DNA from: Marinoscillum sp. MHG1-6
Lineage (GTDB): Bacteria > Bacteroidota > Bacteroidia > Cytophagales > Cyclobacteriaceae
Assembly: GCF_024714475.1 (NCBI RefSeq)
Contig: NZ_JAMZMI010000005.1
Span: 1 to 64,000, forward strand
DNA: 64,000 bases
Reading direction: 5' to 3'
Position 1 is the first letter of the stretch. Each line of letters begins with the position of its first letter. Of this stretch, positions 61,407 through 64,000 are shown one piece after another. The notes beneath the pieces were generated by a model. That model was given only the letters and a program-made list of their open reading frames with translations. It did no database searches and was not told where the DNA came from. The translations under genes and the position numbers were made by a program.

Positions 61407-63077
61407 ATGTCCCAGGGAACGCTACTTGAACACTTTTTTCATTGGGAAAAGCATCACCCCGACCAGGTATTTTTGCGTCAACCCATACAAGGACAATGGC
61501 ATGAATATACCTGGCGACAGGTTGGTCAATTGGCGCGCGATACGCTTGCATCCTTTCAATCGTTAGGGCTAGAGCGAGGAGATCGTATTGCGATATTATC
61601 AGCCAACTGTGCTCAATGGTTTATTTGCGATCTGGCCATTTTAATGGGCGGGTTCATTTCCGTTCCTCTCTATGCCAACGTCAATGCATCGACAATGGTG
61701 AAAATTCTCGATCATTCTGAATCAAAAGCGATCTTAATTGGGAAGCTGCTGGATAAGGACTGGTCAGCAGTCAAGCAACATATTCCTAAGAATATCCACA
61801 CGCTCGAGATGGATGGGTACCCTCGCAATACAGTCAGGCCCTGGAACGAATGGGTTACCACTTCCGGTGAGCCTGAGATGACTGATGTTCATGCTGAGGA
61901 TGTATGTACAATTATTTACACTTCAGGAACCACAGGAGATCCCAAGGGGGTCGTTCATACTCATCAATCGATCCTCAATGCCATCAAAACTGCCGCGGTA
62001 GATGTGAAGCTTGATCGGCCAGGGAACCGGTTTGTCTCTTATTTGCCACTAAGTCATGCAGCGGAGCGTGGGTTGACCGAAGGCGGAAGTATTTATTCCG
62101 GTGGTGTGGTATCTTTTATTGAATCGCAGGTTTCCTTTATGAGTAACCTTCAGGACATTCAGCCGACTCATTTTTTTGGTGTTCCTCGCATCTGGGAAAA
62201 AATCCAGTCACAAATTCTGATAAAGATGCCGCAAAAGAAACTGGACCGACTGCTTCGTATACCTTTGGTTTCAACAATTGTAAAGTCTCGGATATTACGT
62301 GCCCTGGGGCTTAAAAAAGCAGAGGTGATTATATCAGGAGCTGCTCCCCTGTCTGCTGAATTGATCAGGTGGTACCGAAGTATAGGGTTGGTGATTCGAG
62401 AGGCGTATGGAATGAGTGAAAATTTCAACGTCTTATCGATGAATCCTTCCAATGATATTCGCCCGGGCACTGTTGGGAAGTTATTCCCTGGTCAGGACAT
62501 TGTCATTGATCCCGAAACGCATGAGATCCTTCAAAAGTGCAGCTGGTCGATGAAGGAGTATTACAAGGAACCTAAACTGACCGCCGAAGTATTCAAGGAT
62601 GGCTATTTGCATACTGGAGATATGGGTAGTCTCACTGACGATCAGTTTCTCACCATCACGGGGAGAGTCAAAGATATCTTCAAGACTTCCAAGGGTGAGT
62701 ACATCACTCCTTCTCCTATCGAATTAGCCTTTCAAAGTCTGGCTTTTGTAGATCAGACCTGTGTGGTGGGTTCTTTGTATTCACAGCCGTTTGTGCTGGT
62801 TGGATTGTCAGAAACCGGGAAAAGCATGGATAAAGAAATGGTAAAGAAAGAGCTTACCAATCAGCTGAAATCACTCAACCAACAGTATATGGGCTACCAG
62901 CGACTGAAGTTAGTTGTGGTGGTAGAAGATGAGTGGACTTCGGATAATGGACTGCTAACACCATCGCTGAAAATGAAGCGCAACGAAATTTCTAAAAAAT
63001 ACGAAGAAGCTTTGGCGCCTATCTACGATCAGAGCGTACCCGTAGCCTGGGAAAGTGAGATCGAGGTGCTGGTATGA
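61407..63077 (+). CDS. Long-chain acyl-CoA synthetase (AMP-forming)
   Basis: 556 residues from the ATG at 61407 (MSQGTLLEHFF); the frame extends to 61302 but that part is not family-like. It activates fatty acids to acyl-CoA. The ATP/AMP motif IIYTSGTTGDPKGVVHTH is complete; SGAAPLSAELIRWYRSIG and IREAYGMSEN are the long-chain family blocks, HTGDMGSL and GRVKDIFKTSKGEYITP the hinge and the catalytic Lys region. It is divergent from prpBCD, so activated odd-chain fatty acids could feed propionyl-CoA into that operon. A weak TTTG at 61356 and AT-rich boxes precede the start. Confidence 0.9.
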   Translation: MSQGTLLEHFFHWEKHHPDQVFLRQPIQGQWHEYTWRQVGQLARDTLASFQSLGLERGDRIAILSANCAQWFICDLAILMGGFISVPLYANVNASTMVKILDHSESKAILIGKLLDKDWSAVKQHIPKNIHTLEMDGYPRNTVRPWNEWVTTSGEPEMTDVHAEDVCTIIYTSGTTGDPKGVVHTHQSILNAIKTAAVDVKLDRPGNRFVSYLPLSHAAERGLTEGGSIYSGGVVSFIESQVSFMSNLQDIQPTHFFGVPRIWEKIQSQILIKMPQKKLDRLLRIPLVSTIVKSRILRALGLKKAEVIISGAAPLSAELIRWYRSIGLVIREAYGMSENFNVLSMNPSNDIRPGTVGKLFPGQDIVIDPETHEILQKCSWSMKEYYKEPKLTAEVFKDGYLHTGDMGSLTDDQFLTITGRVKDIFKTSKGEYITPSPIELAFQSLAFVDQTCVVGSLYSQPFVLVGLSETGKSMDKEMVKKELTNQLKSLNQQYMGYQRLKLVVVVEDEWTSDNGLLTPSLKMKRNEISKKYEEALAPIYDQSVPVAWESEIEVLV

Positions 63078-63097
63078 TCCGAATGTGGGGGAAAGCT

Positions 63098-63142
63098 TAC
63101 AGTTATCAGTTGACAGTGGATAGTGAACAGTTGACCGTGAAC
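63098..63142. repeat. Degenerate CAGTT-type repeat tract, second copy
   Basis: Units such as ACAGTTATCAGTTGACAG, TGGATAGTGAACAG and TTGACCGTGAAC repeat the pattern of 61150-61268. A third short tract is at 63240-63295. Together they bracket the acyl-CoA synthetase gene. Confidence 0.5.
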
Positions 63143-63155
63143 ATCATTCATGAAC

Positions 63156-63223
63156 GTCATTGTGAAGGCTGTCTGAAAGAAGCCTGAAGCATTCTATTCA
63201 AAGTGCAAGATGCTCGTAATGAC
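63156..63223. repeat. REP-like element, diverged copy
   Basis: GTCATT (63156-63161) and AATGAC (63218-63223) bound a segment with GTGAAGG, GAAGCATTCT and GATGCTCG. It is a degenerate relative of the element at 1982-2040 and lies between two CAGTT-type tracts, downstream of the acyl-CoA synthetase gene. Confidence 0.4.
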
Positions 63224-63329
63224 AGGAGGTGATCGGCTAGAAATCAGTCAGTCCTTAGTCCTCAGTTAGCATCGATTAGCAGTTCATAGTTTCCGATGAA
63301 ACACTATTCCAACATATGAATTGAAGATT

Positions 63330-64000
63330 CTAACTGCCAACCTGCAAAGTATCCCCCTGATAAATTTGCTCGTAAAGGTTCACAACAGATGAGCTGCTTA
63401 CTGAATTCGCCATGTCTATTTCAATTAATATTTTTTCCAACCGACTGAACTCAGGATTGCCATCATAGATAAGGCTATTTAATGTGTCACCATCTATGAT
63501 AATATTTTGCCATATTTTAATGTTGTAGAATGTATGATCACTAAAATTTAATGTAGGCGAGCCAGCCATATTTCGATGAGTAAACTGATGATAAAAAGTT
63601 GTATCATTTTTTATCCTTATGGGTTCATACCACCATTCTGCTTCTAAATCAATGAATACATTGGGATTCGAATTGATTAGGTTTATTTCTGCACCATTTT
63701 GCCAACGATAAAGCTCAATTTCGCTGGGGACATTGCTTTTTTGAAAAAAGACTTGCTCGAAGTAGACATCATAATCATAGTATCGCTCAGTGTTCATACT
63801 ATCCGGATTAACATACAGGTCAATACTGGAATTATAAGTTGCCCAAAAAGATTCTTCCCCATAGACTAATCTATTAGTTATGAATCCATGACCTGAAATC
63901 TGTTGCTCTCCATTATAAATCCAGGTACGTATTCCATAATTAGACTCACCTGTTCCAATCTGTTTTACCATTAGGTAGTAAGAATTGGTATCTGTCAGGG
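63330..64000 (-). CDS. Unknown protein, partial (5' end beyond the window)
   Basis: The frame is open from the right edge to a TAG at 63330. The first in-window ATG is at 63971, but the nine codons before it (reading LTDTNSYYL) are also open and continuous with a strand-like pattern, so the real start is outside. The visible ~223 residues are hydrophilic, rich in Asn, Tyr and Ser, with strands typical of an exported beta-sandwich (YYLMVKQIGTGESN, GIRTWIYNGEQQI, YDYDVYFEQVFFQ, HTFYNIKIWQNIIIDG). No cysteine, membrane segment or T9SS signature is seen. No family recognised; it could be a lipoprotein of the DUF4249 kind, but the match is not convincing. Confidence 0.55.
   Translation of the reverse strand, partial: LTDTNSYYLMVKQIGTGESNYGIRTWIYNGEQQISGHGFITNRLVYGEESFWATYNSSIDLYVNPDSMNTERYYDYDVYFEQVFFQKSNVPSEIELYRWQNGAEINLINSNPNVFIDLEAEWWYEPIRIKNDTTFYHQFTHRNMAGSPTLNFSDHTFYNIKIWQNIIIDGDTLNSLIYDGNPEFSRLEKILIEIDMANSVSSSSVVNLYEQIYQGDTLQVGS

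Noticed and set aside
1-64000. tRNA, rRNA, CRISPR array or prophage
   Set aside because: Reading the intergenic gaps on both strands showed no cloverleaf-like sequence ending in CCA, no regularly spaced direct repeats and no phage structural genes. A tRNAscan or minced run would settle small cases.

Overview
The window reads as a chromosome segment of a free-living, probably marine Bacteroidota, most likely of the Cytophagales type. The basis is gene content and style: a type IX secretion (T9SS) C-terminal sorting domain on a subtilase, a TonB receptor with an N-terminal carboxypeptidase-like domain, exbB-exbD-tonB, many small lipoproteins and beta-barrels, SPOR and TPR proteins, a DUF6660 plus CusA-TolC fusion metal pump, and at least two TAnnTTTG-type promoters. 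The genus cannot be fixed from sequence alone. No rRNA, tRNA, CRISPR array or prophage was seen.

Layout. 1-1764: the edge of an IS3-family element, then a 5'-truncated, tightly overlapping plus-strand three-gene cassette ending in an HNH nuclease. 1765-2797: about 1 kb with no credible gene, holding a REP-like repeat, GC-rich hairpins, and AT-rich palindromes, one of which looks like a XerC/XerD dif site. 2.8-8.8 kb: heavy-metal RND efflux operon. 8.9-10.7 kb: small envelope genes. 10.9-14.7 kb: gyrA and a TPR protein. 14.8-20.2 kb: envelope genes, including two-domain FKBP and the LpoB pair. 20.3-26.8 kb: mnmA, lipoprotein, T9SS subtilase, rpe, TonB receptor. 26.9-28.2 kb: EF-hand protein divergent from a TrpF-like protein. 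28.2-32.5 kb: exbB-exbD-tonB-folC-trmB-FKBP operon. 32.6-39.6 kb: SPOR protein, beta-barrel, 1018-residue TPR protein, holA. 39.7-44.5 kb: tyrS, then small envelope genes including a Big2-DM13 lipoprotein. 44.7-54 kb: ppc, an SPFH protein, citrate synthase, smc. 54-57.5 kb: patatin and an orphan hybrid histidine kinase. 57.6-61.1 kb: prpBCD methylcitrate operon. 61.4-63.1 kb: long-chain acyl-CoA synthetase. From 63.3 kb: a partial unknown gene.

How the genes fit together. Central carbon metabolism is well represented: PEP carboxylase makes oxaloacetate, citrate synthase consumes it, and the prp genes burn propionyl-CoA from odd-chain or branched fatty acids, probably fed by the nearby acyl-CoA synthetase. 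ExbB/ExbD/TonB would energise the TonB receptor. Information-processing genes (gyrA, smc, holA, tyrS, trmB, mnmA) are interspersed.

The most interesting non-genic area is 1.77-2.70 kb. The dif-like site at 2638-2665 coincides with a switch in gene direction: 42 of 48 genes to its right lie on the minus strand, while the three non-IS genes to its left lie on the plus strand. That pattern is what a replication-terminus junction would give.
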